Source of the DNA: Citromicrobium bathyomarinum | GTDB lineage: Bacteria; Pseudomonadota; Alphaproteobacteria; Sphingomonadales; Sphingomonadaceae | Direction: 5' to 3' | NCBI RefSeq assembly: GCF_021021475.1 | Contig: NZ_JAINWL010000001.1 | Span: 310,001 to 374,000 of the forward strand | DNA: 64,000 bases | Shown: positions 52,179 to 63,300 of the stretch, one piece after another | Layout of the letters: every line of letters begins with the position of its first letter | Position numbering within the stretch: the first letter of the stretch is position 1 | Position numbers and translations under genes: made by a program | Notes under the pieces: model-generated | What the model saw: only the letters and a program-made list of their open reading frames with translations | Databases searched by the model: none | Told to the model about the DNA's origin: nothing

Positions 52179-53930
52179 TCAGAAGAAGCTCGAAAGCTCC
52201 TTCTTCAAGATCTTGCCATTGGCATTGCGTGGCAAGGTCTCGTTTGAAAAGGCTATTTTCACCGGCACCTTAAACTTGGCCAGCCGGGCCGCGACCCATT
52301 CCTGCAATTCGGCCTCGCTCGCGCTAGTCCCGGGTGCCAGATGAACGACCGCAGCAGGCTCCTCTCCCAGCTGCTGGTGCGGGATGCCGACCAGCGCCGC
52401 ATCGGTCACCGCCGGGTGATCGTAGAGAACATTCTCCACCTCGGACGAATAGATGTTCTCGCCCCCGCGGATGATCATGTCCTTCGCGCGGTCGGCGATG
52501 TAGCACCAGCCTTCCTCGTCCAGTCGGGCGAGGTCGCCGGTGCGCACCCAGCCGTCGATGAAGGTCTCGGCAGTGGCTTCGGGATTGTTCCAGTAGCCTT
52601 TCACCACCATCGGCCCGCGCGCCCACAACTCGCCGATCTCGCCGGTCAGCAATTCGCGGGTGCCGTCCTCGCTCATGATCTTGAGGTCGGCGACCGCGAC
52701 GGGAGGCCCGCAGCTGTCGGGGCGGTTGAGGTAATCTTCCGAGGAATGGCCGGTGACGGTCGCCATCGTCTCGGTCATCCCCCAGCCATTGCCGGGCAGT
52801 GCGCCGAATTCCTCGCGGATCTTGCGCACCAGTTCGGGCGCGGCGGGCGCGCCGCCGTACGCGATCGCCTCGATGCTGGAGAGGTCGTAGTTCTTGCGTT
52901 CGGGATGTTCGAGCAATTGCCAAGCAATGGTCGGCACCCCGCCGGTGGAATTGACCTTCTCGCGCTCGATGATCTGGAAGGCTTCGACCGGGTCCCAGCG
53001 ATACATGAAGATCAGCGTGTTGCCCGCAGCGATCGCCCCCATCAGCCCGGCGGAACACGCGGTGACGTGGAACAGCGGGATGACGGTGAGCGTCGTCTTG
53101 GGCTGCGGTAGAGGGATTTCCTCGCCCCGGCGCAGCACCGCGCAGGCGGCTCCGAAGCCGCTCGACATGATGTTGGTGCACAGGTTGCGGTGCGTGCCGA
53201 GCGCGCCCTTGGGCTTGCCGGTGGTGCCGCTGGTGTAGAAGATCGTCGCGTCGTCTTCGGGCAGGATCTCCACCTCGGGCAGCGCGCGGGACGGCAGATC
53301 CTTGTAAGCGGTCGGAGTGCCGATCACGTCTTCCAGCCGCGATGCGCCGTCCAGATCGCCGTCGTGACGGGTGACGAGCACTGTCTCCAGCGCCGGGCAC
53401 TCGCCGCGCAGTTCGGCAATCCGCTCCCACCGCTCCTCGTCGCACACCAGCAGCTTGGTGCCCGAATTGGCGAGGCCGTAGGCCAGCTCGCCACCGGTCC
53501 ACCACGCATTGAGCGGGACGCAGATCGCGCCGATGGTGACTGCGGCGAAGAACACCACCGGCCATTCGGGCAGGTTGCGCATCGCCAGCGCGACCCGGTC
53601 GCCCTTCTCTACACCCAGAGACTGGAATTCGTGGGCCAGCGTGGCGACCGCGCGGAACCACGCGTCATAGGTCACCCGCTCGCCCTGGTAGATCATGAAC
53701 TCGCGCTCGCCGTGCGTCTGACCGAGCAGCGCGATCGCTCGCAGGTTCGGCGGGGCGTTCTTCCACACGCGGGTCGGGACGCCGCGGATATCGACTTCCT
53801 CCATCTCGAACCGCATCCCCGGCGCGGTCAGGATCGCCTTGCACTCGGCACGGCTGCGCGCGGGCCAGTTTTCGGGCGGGGTCCAGCCGATCGCGGAGGC
53901 GAGGTCTTTGGGTTTGGCCGTGCTCGCCAT
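52179..53930 (-). CDS. Acyl-CoA synthetase (AMP-binding, class I adenylate-forming)
   Basis: Protein of 583 residues that activates a carboxylic acid to its CoA thioester via an acyl-adenylate. Core motifs are IFYTSGTTGKPKGALGTH (P-loop-like), IAYGGAPAAPE, NGWGMTETMATVTGHS, WVRTGDLARLDEEGW, DRAKDMIIRGGENIYSSEVE and the catalytic Lys near the end in NANGKILKKEL. It resembles medium/long-chain FadD-type enzymes. The start overlaps the thiolase stop by one base (TGATG), so the pair is coupled. It would commit the imported acid to the beta-oxidation enzymes nearby. Confidence 0.94.
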   Translation of the reverse strand: MASTAKPKDLASAIGWTPPENWPARSRAECKAILTAPGMRFEMEEVDIRGVPTRVWKNAPPNLRAIALLGQTHGEREFMIYQGERVTYDAWFRAVATLAHEFQSLGVEKGDRVALAMRNLPEWPVVFFAAVTIGAICVPLNAWWTGGELAYGLANSGTKLLVCDEERWERIAELRGECPALETVLVTRHDGDLDGASRLEDVIGTPTAYKDLPSRALPEVEILPEDDATIFYTSGTTGKPKGALGTHRNLCTNIMSSGFGAACAVLRRGEEIPLPQPKTTLTVIPLFHVTACSAGLMGAIAAGNTLIFMYRWDPVEAFQIIEREKVNSTGGVPTIAWQLLEHPERKNYDLSSIEAIAYGGAPAAPELVRKIREEFGALPGNGWGMTETMATVTGHSSEDYLNRPDSCGPPVAVADLKIMSEDGTRELLTGEIGELWARGPMVVKGYWNNPEATAETFIDGWVRTGDLARLDEEGWCYIADRAKDMIIRGGENIYSSEVENVLYDHPAVTDAALVGIPHQQLGEEPAAVVHLAPGTSASEAELQEWVAARLAKFKVPVKIAFSNETLPRNANGKILKKELSSFF

Positions 53931-55120
53931 CACAGCACCTCGAACAGGCCGGCCGCGCCCATGCCGCCGCCGACGCACATCGTGACGACCACGTATTTGA
54001 CGCCGCGCCGCTTGCCCTCGATCAGGGCGTGGCCGACGCAGCGCGCGCCGGTCATGCCGAAGGGGTGGCCGATCGAGATCGAGCCACCGTTGACGTTGAG
54101 CCGGTCATCCGGGATGCCCAGCTTGTCGCGGCAGTAGAGCACCTGCACCGCGAACGCCTCGTTAAGCTCCCACAAGCCGATATCGTCGATCTTGAGGTCA
54201 AACCGCTCGAGCAGCTTGGGGATCGCGAAGACCGGCCCGATGCCCATCTCGTCGGGCTTGGTGCCCGCGACCGCCATGCCGACATAGCGGCCCATCGGGG
54301 TGAGCCCGCGCGCCTTGGCGACCTCCGCCTCCATCAGCACGCTCGCCGCAGAGCCGTCGGCCAGCTGGCTGGCATTGCCCGCGGTGATCGTGTGCCCCTC
54401 GCCCATCACCGGATCGAGCTTCGCCAGCCCCTCCAGCGTGGTGTTCGGCCGGTTGCAGTCGTCCATCGCGATGGTGACTTCGTGCTGCGAGACCTCTCCG
54501 CTCTCGCGGTCCTTCACGTCCATCACCGTGGTGACTTCGACGATCTCGTCCGCCAGCTTGCCGCTCTCCTGCGCCGCAGCTGTGCGTTGCTGCGACTGGA
54601 GCGAGTAGGCGTCCTGATCCTCGCGACTGATGCCGTAACGCTTGGCGACGACCTCCGCCGTGCCGATCATCGGCATGAAGATGTCGGGATGCATCTTCAG
54701 CAGCTCTTCGTCGCGCGCCGGTGGATTGAGGTTGCTGCGGATCGCGGTGATCGATTCCACGCCGCCCGCGACGCAGATATCCATCCGGTCGACGATGATC
54801 TGCTTGGCGGCGGTAGCGATCGCCATCAGCCCGCTGGAGCACTGGCAGTCGATGGTCATCCCTGCGACGTCCACCGGCAGGCCTGCGCGCAAGGCAATCT
54901 GGCGGCCGATGTTGAAGCCCTGGGCCCCGCCCTGGCTGGCGGCACCGAAGACCACATCCTCGATCTCCCCGCCATCGAGCCCGGCGCGTTCGACCGCAGC
55001 CTCTACCGACCATGCCCCCAGCTGCACCGGATGGGTTGCGTTGAACGCCCCGCGAATCGATTTCGCAAGCGGGGTACGGGCGGTGGACACGATGACTGCG
55101 TCGCGCATTTTCTCAGACAT
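53930..55120 (-). CDS. Thiolase (acetyl-CoA acyltransferase)
   Basis: Protein of 396 residues in the degradative thiolase family. The nucleophile Cys is in [15 protein letters not shown], the second catalytic His in [16 protein letters not shown], and the second Cys in [14 protein letters not shown]. Other family parts are [16 protein letters not shown] and [15 protein letters not shown]. It cleaves 3-ketoacyl-CoA with CoA, the last step of a beta-oxidation turn. It is the first gene of the minus-strand pair with the acyl-CoA synthetase. The opposite-strand esterase and FadJ-type genes start 191 bases away, indicating a shared divergent promoter region. Confidence 0.95.
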   Translation of the reverse strand: MSEKMRDAVIVSTARTPLAKSIRGAFNATHPVQLGAWSVEAAVERAGLDGGEIEDVVFGAASQGGAQGFNIGRQIALRAGLPVDVAGMTIDCQCSSGLMAIATAAKQIIVDRMDICVAGGVESITAIRSNLNPPARDEELLKMHPDIFMPMIGTAEVVAKRYGISREDQDAYSLQSQQRTAAAQESGKLADEIVEVTTVMDVKDRESGEVSQHEVTIAMDDCNRPNTTLEGLAKLDPVMGEGHTITAGNASQLADGSAASVLMEAEVAKARGLTPMGRYVGMAVAGTKPDEMGIGPVFAIPKLLERFDLKIDDIGLWELNEAFAVQVLYCRDKLGIPDDRLNVNGGSISIGHPFGMTGARCVGHALIEGKRRGVKYVVVTMCVGGGMGAAGLFEVL

Positions 55121-55311
55121 TCCTTATCCCTCGTGCCGACTCGTCGCGGCTTGGCTGCGATCTTGCCCGCCCCGCACCGATCAGGCAAGCGCGTCGAGAA
55201 TTTTTCTGAAAGAAGGGTATGAGCCTTCACATCGCCGTAAAATCCGTTACCCCGGCACCGATAAAGATCAGGTACGGCCTAAATGGACCGGCCAGCAAAG
55301 GAGAGCATTGG

Positions 55312-56544
55312 ATGAAGCTGGGCAATCCGGAAGACCGGGGTTTCGACAGCGAAAGACTGCAACGGATCGACCGTTTTCTGGACGAGACCTACCTCGAAAC
55401 CGAGCGGCTCGCCATGATGCAGCTGCTGGTCTCGCGCGACGGGCAGCCCGTGCACTATTACCACGGCGGCACCTTGCGCGACGACGGCACGCCGATGCGC
55501 GAGGATGCGCTGTTCCGCATCGCCAGCATGACCAAGCCGGTCACCTCGATCGCGTTCATGCAGCTGGTCGAGCAGTGCAAGGTCGCTCTGGAAGATCCGG
55601 TATCGCGAGTCCTACCCGAATTCGAAGGCCTGGGGGCCTATGCGGGCGGCGGGGGCGACCTGCCCTTTGCGCCGACCAGGCCGGGTCAGCCGATGCGCTT
55701 CGTCGACCTGATGACGCACATGGCGGGGCTCACCTACGGCTTCCAGAACCGCACCAGCGTGGACGCGGCCTACCGCAAGGCGCGGCTCGACCTGTCGCGC
55801 GGCGCGATCACCTCGGATGAGTATATCGCCACGCTCGCGAAGATCCCGCTCGAGTTCGAGCCGGGCACGCGCTGGAACTACTCGGTCGCGACCGATGTGC
55901 TGGGCGTGTGCGTCGAGCGCATTTCCGGCATGAGGCTGGGCGATTACTTCCACGAACACATCTTCGCGCCGCTGGGAATGGAGGACACCGGCTTCGATAT
56001 CGACCCGGGAAAGCAGGACCGGCTGGCGGACGCCTATCTCTATCGCCCAGGCAATACTCCGCGGCTGACCGACAAGGGCGCGGAGTCGCGCCTGATGGAG
56101 AAGGCGACGTTCCACTCGGGCGGCGGCGGCCTGATCTCTACCCTTGCGGACTACGACCGGTTCTGCACGATGCTGGTCAACCGTGGAGCCTACGAAGGCG
56201 CGCAGATCGTCTCGCCCAAGACGCTCGACCTGATGACCGCGAACCACCTTCCGGGCGGAGCCGACCTCACCCAAATGAGCCAGAGCCTGTTCAGCGAGGC
56301 GAACAATGCGGGCACCGGCTTCGGCCTCGGCTTCGCGGTGGTGACCGACCCGGCGCGCACGCTGATGCCTGCGAGCAAGGGCGAGTTCTACTGGGGCGGC
56401 GCCTATTCGACCGCCTTCTTCGTCGATCCGGTAGAGCGGATCACGATGGTCTTTATGACCCAGCTCTACCCGTCGTCCATCTATCCCATCCGCCGACAGC
56501 TCAAGACGCTGATCTATTCGGCCCTCACCCACTCGAACGCCTGA
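55312..56544 (+). CDS. Serine hydrolase, family VIII esterase/class C beta-lactamase fold
   Basis: Protein of 410 residues in the beta-lactamase superfamily. The nucleophile motif is SMTK at 72-75 (S-x-x-K). The second motif is Tyr190 in WNYSV, where class C enzymes have YxN. The third is the Trp-Gly-Gly region in EFYWGGAYST. The YSV and WGG pattern is typical of family VIII carboxylesterases such as EstB rather than penicillinases. No signal peptide, so it acts in the cytosol. AAGGAGAG upstream supports the start at 55312 over the open frame to 55219. It could hydrolyse an ester or lactone in the pathway; it precedes the FadJ-type gene by 15 bases. Confidence 0.9.
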   Translation: MKLGNPEDRGFDSERLQRIDRFLDETYLETERLAMMQLLVSRDGQPVHYYHGGTLRDDGTPMREDALFRIASMTKPVTSIAFMQLVEQCKVALEDPVSRVLPEFEGLGAYAGGGGDLPFAPTRPGQPMRFVDLMTHMAGLTYGFQNRTSVDAAYRKARLDLSRGAITSDEYIATLAKIPLEFEPGTRWNYSVATDVLGVCVERISGMRLGDYFHEHIFAPLGMEDTGFDIDPGKQDRLADAYLYRPGNTPRLTDKGAESRLMEKATFHSGGGGLISTLADYDRFCTMLVNRGAYEGAQIVSPKTLDLMTANHLPGGADLTQMSQSLFSEANNAGTGFGLGFAVVTDPARTLMPASKGEFYWGGAYSTAFFVDPVERITMVFMTQLYPSSIYPIRRQLKTLIYSALTHSNA

Positions 56545-56559
56545 AGGAGTATCGACCCG

Positions 56560-58596
56560 ATGACCTCACCCATTAGAACCGAACGCCACGACAACGTTCT
56601 GGTGATCATTTCCGACAATCCGCCCGTCAACGCGCTGGGCCAGGCGGTCCGCGCGGGGCTGGTCGACGGGATCACCGAGGCACTGTCCGACGATAGCGTC
56701 GAGGCGGTGGTGATCCGCTGCGACGGGCGTACGTTCTTTGCCGGCGCCGACATCACCGAGTTCGGCAAGCCGCCGCAGGGGCCGAGCCTGCCCGAAGCGC
56801 TCGACAAGCTGGAGGCGAGCGACAAGCCGGTCGTCGCCGCGATCCATGGCACCGCCTTGGGCGGCGGCTGCGAAGTCGCCCTCGCCTGCCACTACCGCGT
56901 CGCCGTGCCAAGCGCGAAGATGGGCCTGCCCGAAGTGAAGCTGGGCCTGATCCCCGGCGCTGCGGGCACGCAGCGCCTGCCGCGGCTGGTCGGCGCTGAA
57001 GCCGCCCTCCCCCTCGTCGCGATCGGCAATCCGATCTCGGCCAAGAAGGCCAAGGAGATCGGCCTGCTGGACGAGCTGGTGGGCGAAGACAGCCTTGCCG
57101 CCGATGCCATCGCCTTCGCCAAGTCGAAGATCGGCCAGCCCGTCCCCCGCTCCAGCGAGGGCGACGCCAACCAGGACGGGATCAAGAACCCCGATATCTT
57201 CGACGAATTCCGCGCCAAGAACGGTCGCAAGATGCGCGGCTTCGACGCGCCCAACGCCGCAATCGCGGCGGTGAAGGCGGCGGGCGAGCTGTCCTATGCC
57301 GAAGGCGTGAAGAAGGAACGCGAGCTGTTCGGCAAGCTGATGACCGGTACGCAGTCCAAGGCGATGCGGCACTATTTCTTCGCCGAACGCGCGGCCAACA
57401 AGGTCGACGACATTCCCGCCGACACCCCGCTGATCGATATCAGGAAAGTCGGCATCATCGGCGCGGGCACGATGGGCGGCGGGATCGCGATGAACTTCCT
57501 CTCCGCAGGCATCCCGGTCACCATCCTCGAGATGAAGCAGGAAGCGCTCGACCGGGGCACCGCCACGATGCGCAAGAACTACGAAGCGACCGCGAAGAAA
57601 GGCCGCATGACCGCCGAACAGGTCGAACAGGCGATGGGCATTCTCACCCCCACGCTCGAATACAGCGACCTCGCCGATTGCGACCTCGTGATCGAGGCGG
57701 TGTACGAGAGCATGGACGTGAAGAAGGACGTGTTCGGCAAGCTCGACGAGGTGGTGAAGGACGGCGCGATCCTCGCGTCGAACACCAGCTATCTGAACAT
57801 CGACGAGATCGCGACCGCGACCAAGCGCCCCGGCTATGTGCTGGGCCTGCACTTCTTCAGCCCCGCCAACGTGATGAAGCTGCTTGAAGTGGTGCGCGGC
57901 GAGAATACGCGCGACGATGTGCTGGCGACCGCGATGAAGCTGTCGAAGAAGATCGGCAAGGTCGCGGCAGTCTCCGGCGTGTGCCCCGGGTTCATCGGCA
58001 ACCGCATGCTCTCCAAGCGGCAGGAGCAGGCGAACCAGCTGATCCTCGAAGGGGCGAACTACTGGGATGTGGACGACGTACTGCTCGAGTTCGGCTTCCC
58101 CATGGGGCCGTTCCAGATGGGCGACCTCGCCGGGATCGACATCGGCTGGCACCGCGACCCGAGCAAGGTCACGACCATCCGCGAGGCGCTGTGCGCGGTG
58201 GGGCGCTTCGGCCAGAAGGCGGGCAAGGGCTTCTACGACTACGACGAAGCGCGCCAGCGCACTCCGTCGGACGAGGTGAAGCAGATCATCGCCGACTTCG
58301 CGGAGAAGGAAGGCAACGAACAGCGCGACATCTCGAAGGACGAGATCCGCGAGCGGCTGCTTTACCCGATGGTCAACGAAGGCGCGAAGATCCTCGATGA
58401 AGGCATGGCGCAGCGCGCGAGCGACATCGATGTGGTGTGGATCAACGGCTATGGCTGGCCGCTCTACACCGGCGGCCCGATGTTCTGGGCCGACACGATC
58501 GGGCTGGACACCGTGGTTACCGGGCTGGAGAAGCACGGCCTGCCGGTGAGCGATTACCTGCGCAAGAAGGCCGAGGCCGGCGAGAGCTTCAACTAG
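56560..58596 (+). CDS. Bifunctional enoyl-CoA hydratase/3-hydroxyacyl-CoA dehydrogenase (FadB/FadJ type)
   Basis: Protein of 678 residues. The N-terminal crotonase domain has the oxyanion motif FAGADITEF and both catalytic Glu residues, in [12 protein letters not shown] and GLPEVKLGL, so hydratase activity should be intact. The NAD-binding Rossmann motif is [18 protein letters not shown]. The dehydrogenase catalytic His is in [18 protein letters not shown]. The C-terminal domain contains [16 protein letters not shown]. It performs hydration and oxidation in beta-oxidation and completes the set with the dehydrogenases and thiolase. A strong terminator follows. Confidence 0.95.
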   Translation: MTSPIRTERHDNVLVIISDNPPVNALGQAVRAGLVDGITEALSDDSVEAVVIRCDGRTFFAGADITEFGKPPQGPSLPEALDKLEASDKPVVAAIHGTALGGGCEVALACHYRVAVPSAKMGLPEVKLGLIPGAAGTQRLPRLVGAEAALPLVAIGNPISAKKAKEIGLLDELVGEDSLAADAIAFAKSKIGQPVPRSSEGDANQDGIKNPDIFDEFRAKNGRKMRGFDAPNAAIAAVKAAGELSYAEGVKKERELFGKLMTGTQSKAMRHYFFAERAANKVDDIPADTPLIDIRKVGIIGAGTMGGGIAMNFLSAGIPVTILEMKQEALDRGTATMRKNYEATAKKGRMTAEQVEQAMGILTPTLEYSDLADCDLVIEAVYESMDVKKDVFGKLDEVVKDGAILASNTSYLNIDEIATATKRPGYVLGLHFFSPANVMKLLEVVRGENTRDDVLATAMKLSKKIGKVAAVSGVCPGFIGNRMLSKRQEQANQLILEGANYWDVDDVLLEFGFPMGPFQMGDLAGIDIGWHRDPSKVTTIREALCAVGRFGQKAGKGFYDYDEARQRTPSDEVKQIIADFAEKEGNEQRDISKDEIRERLLYPMVNEGAKILDEGMAQRASDIDVVWINGYGWPLYTGGPMFWADTIGLDTVVTGLEKHGLPVSDYLRKKAEAGESFN

Positions 58597-58618
58597 GCTC
58601 TCCCTCACCCGGACACGA

Positions 58619-58660
58619 AAAGGCCGGCACCCCACGCGGTACGCCGGCCTTATCTTTTTT
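58619..58660 (+). terminator. Rho-independent terminator after FadB/FadJ-type gene
   Basis: AAGGCCGGC pairs with GCCGGCCTT as a nine-pair GC-rich stem with a 14-base loop, followed by TATCTTTTTT. This is a textbook intrinsic terminator and also lies at the end of the convergent carboxylesterase gene. Confidence 0.9.
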
Positions 58661-58668
58661 GGAAGCGA

Positions 58669-60285
58669 TCAAAGCTCGCTGGGCAGTTCGCGGATGTCCT
58701 TTTCGGGATCGTCGACCAGCTGGGGCTCGACGTTCAGTTCCATCACGTTGCGGGCCGAGGGCGTGTAGGCTTTCCATTCGGGCAGCAGCGCGCTCGACGG
58801 GGTGCCGGTCTTGGCGAAGGCGATCCACGCGTCGCTCATCATGTCGGCCATTGTCTGCGCGTCCTCGCCGGTGCCGACCAGCGCCGCGCTTTCCTTCGCG
58901 TTGTCGAACATCAGCGGGATGTCGAGCGTGTGCGGCGTGCGCAGCATCCCGCCGCCGATCGGCGTCTCCCACGTCAGGCGATAGACATAGACCGGCGCGC
59001 TCGCGGTCTTCGCCTGCTGGTCCGCCAGCAGGTAGGTGCCGCGCGCGAAACGCGTGCCCATCGCGATCGCCGCGAGGTGCGTGGGCGAGTAGTCGGGATA
59101 GCGCTTGCGATAGGCGGCGACCGCCGCAACCGCCTGTTCGCCCATCGCCCCGGTCATCGCGGTAAGCGTGCCCTCGGTCAGCCGCCCGAACCATGGTTGC
59201 GCGGCGACGAACAGGGTCATCTCGTCCTTGTTGTAGCCGATCAGCACCGGGATATCGCGCGCCAGCTCGGGCGCGGCGGGCAGGAAGGGATCGCGCGGAA
59301 TGATCGTGCCATCGGCGATCGGCCCGAATTGCGGCCCGCGACCCATCGCGCTGCCTGCCGGAGTGGCCTTGCGCACCGCCTCGACGATCTCGTCGCTGCG
59401 CACGTAGCGCAGGTCTTCGAGCGTCTCGACACCTGCCGCATCGAGAATCTTGGCCGCGTAATCCGCTGCCTCGGCAGGCTTGCCGCTGAATACGCCGGGC
59501 CCGGACTGGATCACCGCCTTGTCGAACAGGCCATCCGCGGCGGGCATCGCCATCAGGTGGCTGACCTTCGATCCGCCGCCGGATTCGCCCATGATCGTGA
59601 CATTGTCCGGATCACCGCCGAAGCCAGCGATATTGTCGCGCACCCATTCGAGCGAACGGACGAGGTCGAGATTGCCGACATTGCCCGAGGCGGCGAAATC
59701 CTCGCCGAACTTTTCCGCGAGGTTGAGATAGCCGAAGGCGTTGAGCCGGTGGTTGACCGTGACGACCACAACGTCGCCCTTCTCCGCCAGGTTGCGCCCG
59801 TTATAGGCGGGCCAGTTGCCCGATCCGTAGGCGTAGCCGCCGCCGTGGAACCAGACCATCACGGGCCGTTTCTTCCCGTGGCCCGCCGCCGGGGCCCAGA
59901 CATTGAGGAACAGGCAATCCTCGTTGTCCATCTTCGCTTCGGTCGAGGTGGGGAAGATCGCCTGGATGCGGCGGGTCATCTCGGACTCGTTGGGGCCACT
60001 CGCCGAATAGAGCTGCATGCACGGCGCGCCGTAGCCCGTCGCATCGGCGATGCCTTCCCATGCCTCCGGCTTCTCGGGCGGCTGGAAACGCAGATCGCCC
60101 AGCGGCGGCGCGGCGTAACGCACGCCGAGGAAGGCATCGATTCCGCCCTGTTTCAGGCCCTGCACCGAACCCGCCTCGGTCTTCACCACCGGGGTCGCTG
60201 CGGGCGGCCCGGCATCCTGCGCGGCGGCGGGCGCACTCAGCGCGAGCCCGGCGATCGATGCGAGCATCATGGCATTTCGTGTCAT
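58669..60285 (-). CDS. Type B carboxylesterase, secreted
   Basis: Protein of 538 residues with a signal peptide (MMLASIAGLALSAPAAAQ). It has the alpha/beta-hydrolase carboxylesterase family layout: oxyanion hole VMVWFHGGGYAYGSG, NEDCLFLNVW, nucleophile Ser in IMGESGGGS, and the catalytic His in MLRTPHTLDIPLMF. GAGG upstream supports the start at 60285 rather than 60360. It is on the same strand as, and 96 bases after, the TonB receptor, with a second carboxylesterase before the receptor. Periplasmic hydrolysis of an ester imported by the receptor is a sensible guess. It converges on the FadB/FadJ-type gene across a terminator. Confidence 0.92.
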   Translation of the reverse strand: MTRNAMMLASIAGLALSAPAAAQDAGPPAATPVVKTEAGSVQGLKQGGIDAFLGVRYAAPPLGDLRFQPPEKPEAWEGIADATGYGAPCMQLYSASGPNESEMTRRIQAIFPTSTEAKMDNEDCLFLNVWAPAAGHGKKRPVMVWFHGGGYAYGSGNWPAYNGRNLAEKGDVVVVTVNHRLNAFGYLNLAEKFGEDFAASGNVGNLDLVRSLEWVRDNIAGFGGDPDNVTIMGESGGGSKVSHLMAMPAADGLFDKAVIQSGPGVFSGKPAEAADYAAKILDAAGVETLEDLRYVRSDEIVEAVRKATPAGSAMGRGPQFGPIADGTIIPRDPFLPAAPELARDIPVLIGYNKDEMTLFVAAQPWFGRLTEGTLTAMTGAMGEQAVAAVAAYRKRYPDYSPTHLAAIAMGTRFARGTYLLADQQAKTASAPVYVYRLTWETPIGGGMLRTPHTLDIPLMFDNAKESAALVGTGEDAQTMADMMSDAWIAFAKTGTPSSALLPEWKAYTPSARNVMELNVEPQLVDDPEKDIRELPSEL

Positions 60286-60381
60286 GTAAGGTTCCTCCCC
60301 TGGATGTGTCGTCGCGCGTGAAGGGGCGGAAAGCCGTCCACGGCCCCCGCCCCATCGCACGACTGGTTCAGTCGCTGACGA

Positions 60382-63300
60382 TTAGAAGCGCAGCTTCACG
60401 CCGACCTTGAAGGTGCGCCCCTTGGCGGTGCCGATGAACGGGTCGTAGCTGTATTCGAGCCGCGCGGCCGGAGGATCGGTATCGAAGAGGTTCTCGATCC
60501 CGCCCTGCAGTTCCGCCTCGACCCCTGCCAGCGTCAGGTCGACCGTGGCGAAGAGATCGTGGACGAAGAAGTCGCCGATCTCACGGCCGAAGTTCGTCCC
60601 GCCGAACTCGGGCGTTTCGGCGCAGAACTGCAAGCCGTCGCAACGGTTGTCCGTCACTCCGCCGATATAGTTGCTCGACCAGGTCACGCTGACCGGATCG
60701 AACTGCAGGTTGACGTATCCGCTCGCCCGCCATTTGGACACGGTGCCCGGTGCGCGGTCGTAATTGGCATAGCCCGCCGCATCGTAGCCGGGGCTGAACA
60801 GCAGCCCGTTGAATTCGAAATCGCTGAATTCGTACTTGAGCGTGTAGGTCGCGTTCGCGCCCAGATTCAGCCGCACCGGGCCGAGGTTGGTGCGGTAGTT
60901 GACGCTGAAGTCGAGACCGCTGGTGGTCACGTCGGGGCCGTTCACCGTCTGCGTCTGCAGTCGGCTGATGTCGTTCCCGATGGTCGTGCCCTGTGTGCAG
61001 ACTCCGCCCGCGAAGACCACGTAGTCCACGAAAGGACTGGAGCAGTCGACCAGCTGGGTGCCGTCCTGCCCGCCGGGCGCGACGTTGGCCGCGATCGCCT
61101 GGATCGGCAGGTTGGTGAACCGCCCTTCGAATTCGTAGGTCCAGTAGTCGACGCTGAAGTTGAACCCGCCGAATTCGAGGATCGCGCCCATATTATAGGT
61201 CAGCGCGGTTTCGGGCGCGAGCGCGGGATTGCCCACGGTGTCGGTCGCCTTGAAGTTGCCACCGAGCACGTTGATCCCCGCCACCGCGCGAACCCCGGCG
61301 GTGCCCAGATCGGCCGGCAGCGGCCCGCGGAACGTATCGCCCACAGACCCGCGCAGGGCGAGGAAATCGGTCACCTGCCAGCGGGCCGAGAGCTTGGGAT
61401 TGACGGTCGAGCCCACCAGCCCGCCGTAATCCTCGAACCGGACCGCGCCGGTCAGCTCGAACCCGTCGAACACCTCCATCTGCGCCTCGGCAAACAGGGC
61501 GTAGACATCCTGCGACAGGCGCGCATCGGGATACTGGCCGAGGAAGGTGAACGCGCCGACCGGGAAGTTGGTGTCGTTCGGATCGTCGAGGCACGAGCGG
61601 TCGCCATCGATCGCACATGGATACGCTTCGGGATCGCTGAACCGGTTGAGCGGATCGGTCGCGAAATTGGTCTGCCGGAACTGGCCGCCGAAGGCATAGC
61701 CCAGCCTCCGCCCGAACACCTCGAAATCGCCGCTGAACACCGCATCGACGATAAACTGCTCTTCGGTCGCACGCGTACCACTCTGCTGGGAGAGGTAGTC
61801 GATCACTTCCTGCGAGTTCTCGTTCCCCGGAACATAGGCCGGATTGGTCAGGCCCAGCGCCGGATTGCCCGGCGCAGCATTGATGAACGGGTTGAAGTAC
61901 AGGCACCCGTTCGCACCCGGCGTGGTGCCGGTGCAATTGTCGCCACCAAAGCCGTTGAGCGCGCGCTGCAAGCGGTCGCTGACGATGTCGTAGGAGAAGG
62001 CGAGGCGCGAGCTGCGGATATAGGTGCCGAAGGTTTGCAACGACAGATTGTCGGTCAGGTCGAAGTCGAACCCGGCGGAAACCCGCCACGCATCGTTGAT
62101 CGCCTGCCCCCGCCCGGCTCCGCGCTCGTCGAGCGGATTTCCGCCCAGCGCAAAGGGCCGGAACAATACGATGGACGCAAGCACCGGGGTGAACAGGCGC
62201 GGCGGGGTGCCCGGCGCGAAGGTCTGTTCAAGAAAGGCCGCATAGCCCGGGTTGCTGGCGGGCACGGTGAACGCGCTCGCGCTGCCCGGGCCGTTGGGGC
62301 CCTGGGTGATCGGATAGCTCGGCGAATAGCCAAGTTCCTTCAGCTCGGTATGCGAATAGAGCGCTTCGGCGGTGAAACGGACCGTGTCGGACAGGTCGAC
62401 CAGCAGCTGGCCATAGAACTGATAGCGGTCTTCTTCCTCGATCAGGTTGACGAAGGGGATGTAGCTGTAGCGGCAGACCGGGAGCGGCGCGCCGACCGCG
62501 CGGGGGAACGCACCTTCGATTCCGCCCAGCGATTCACACGCATCCACGCGATTGCCGTCGACCGCGAGGCCCAGCGAAGTCACCCCGCGTCCGGGGATGA
62601 ACCCGAGCGGTGCATAGAGGCCCGGATTGCTGAGGAAGGAATAGCCGGTGGGATTGTCCGCGTAGGGCACCTGGGTGAAATCGCGTGCGGTCGTGGGCAG
62701 TTCGGATCTGTGCTGCCAACCGGCCCCGATCATCAGATTGGCCGCGCCCAGATCGAACCCGGCGAGCGCGCTGAGGCGATAATTATTGTCCGACCCGTCG
62801 ACGAATTCGTAATCGCCGGCCAGCTCGACGCCGGTGAAATCGCGCCGGGTGACGAAGTTGGCGACGCCTGCGATGGCATCCGAGCCATAGGTGGAGGCGG
62901 CACCATCCTTGAGCACCTCGATCCGGTCCAGCGCGAACAGCGGGATCAGGTTGGTGTCCGCCGCGCCGTCGCCCGGCTCGGTTGCGAAGCGGCGGTTGTT
63001 GAACAGCACCAGCGTCCGCTCGCGCCCCAGGCTGCGCAGGTTGATCGAGCCGACGCCCTGGCTGCCGCCCGCGCCGTACTGGTTGGAATCGCCGAGCACC
63101 GGGCCGACCGAGGGGAGGCTCTTGATGAACTCCAGCGGGCTGTCGATCCCGCGCGCTTCCAGCTCCGCCTGACCGAACACATCGACCGGCTGCGCGCCGT
63201 CTTCGCGCTGGCCCTTGATGTAGGATCCGGTGACCACGATCGTCACATCGGGTTCGGACTCGATCTGCTCGGCAAGCTCGGGCTGGTTCTGCGCGTCGCT

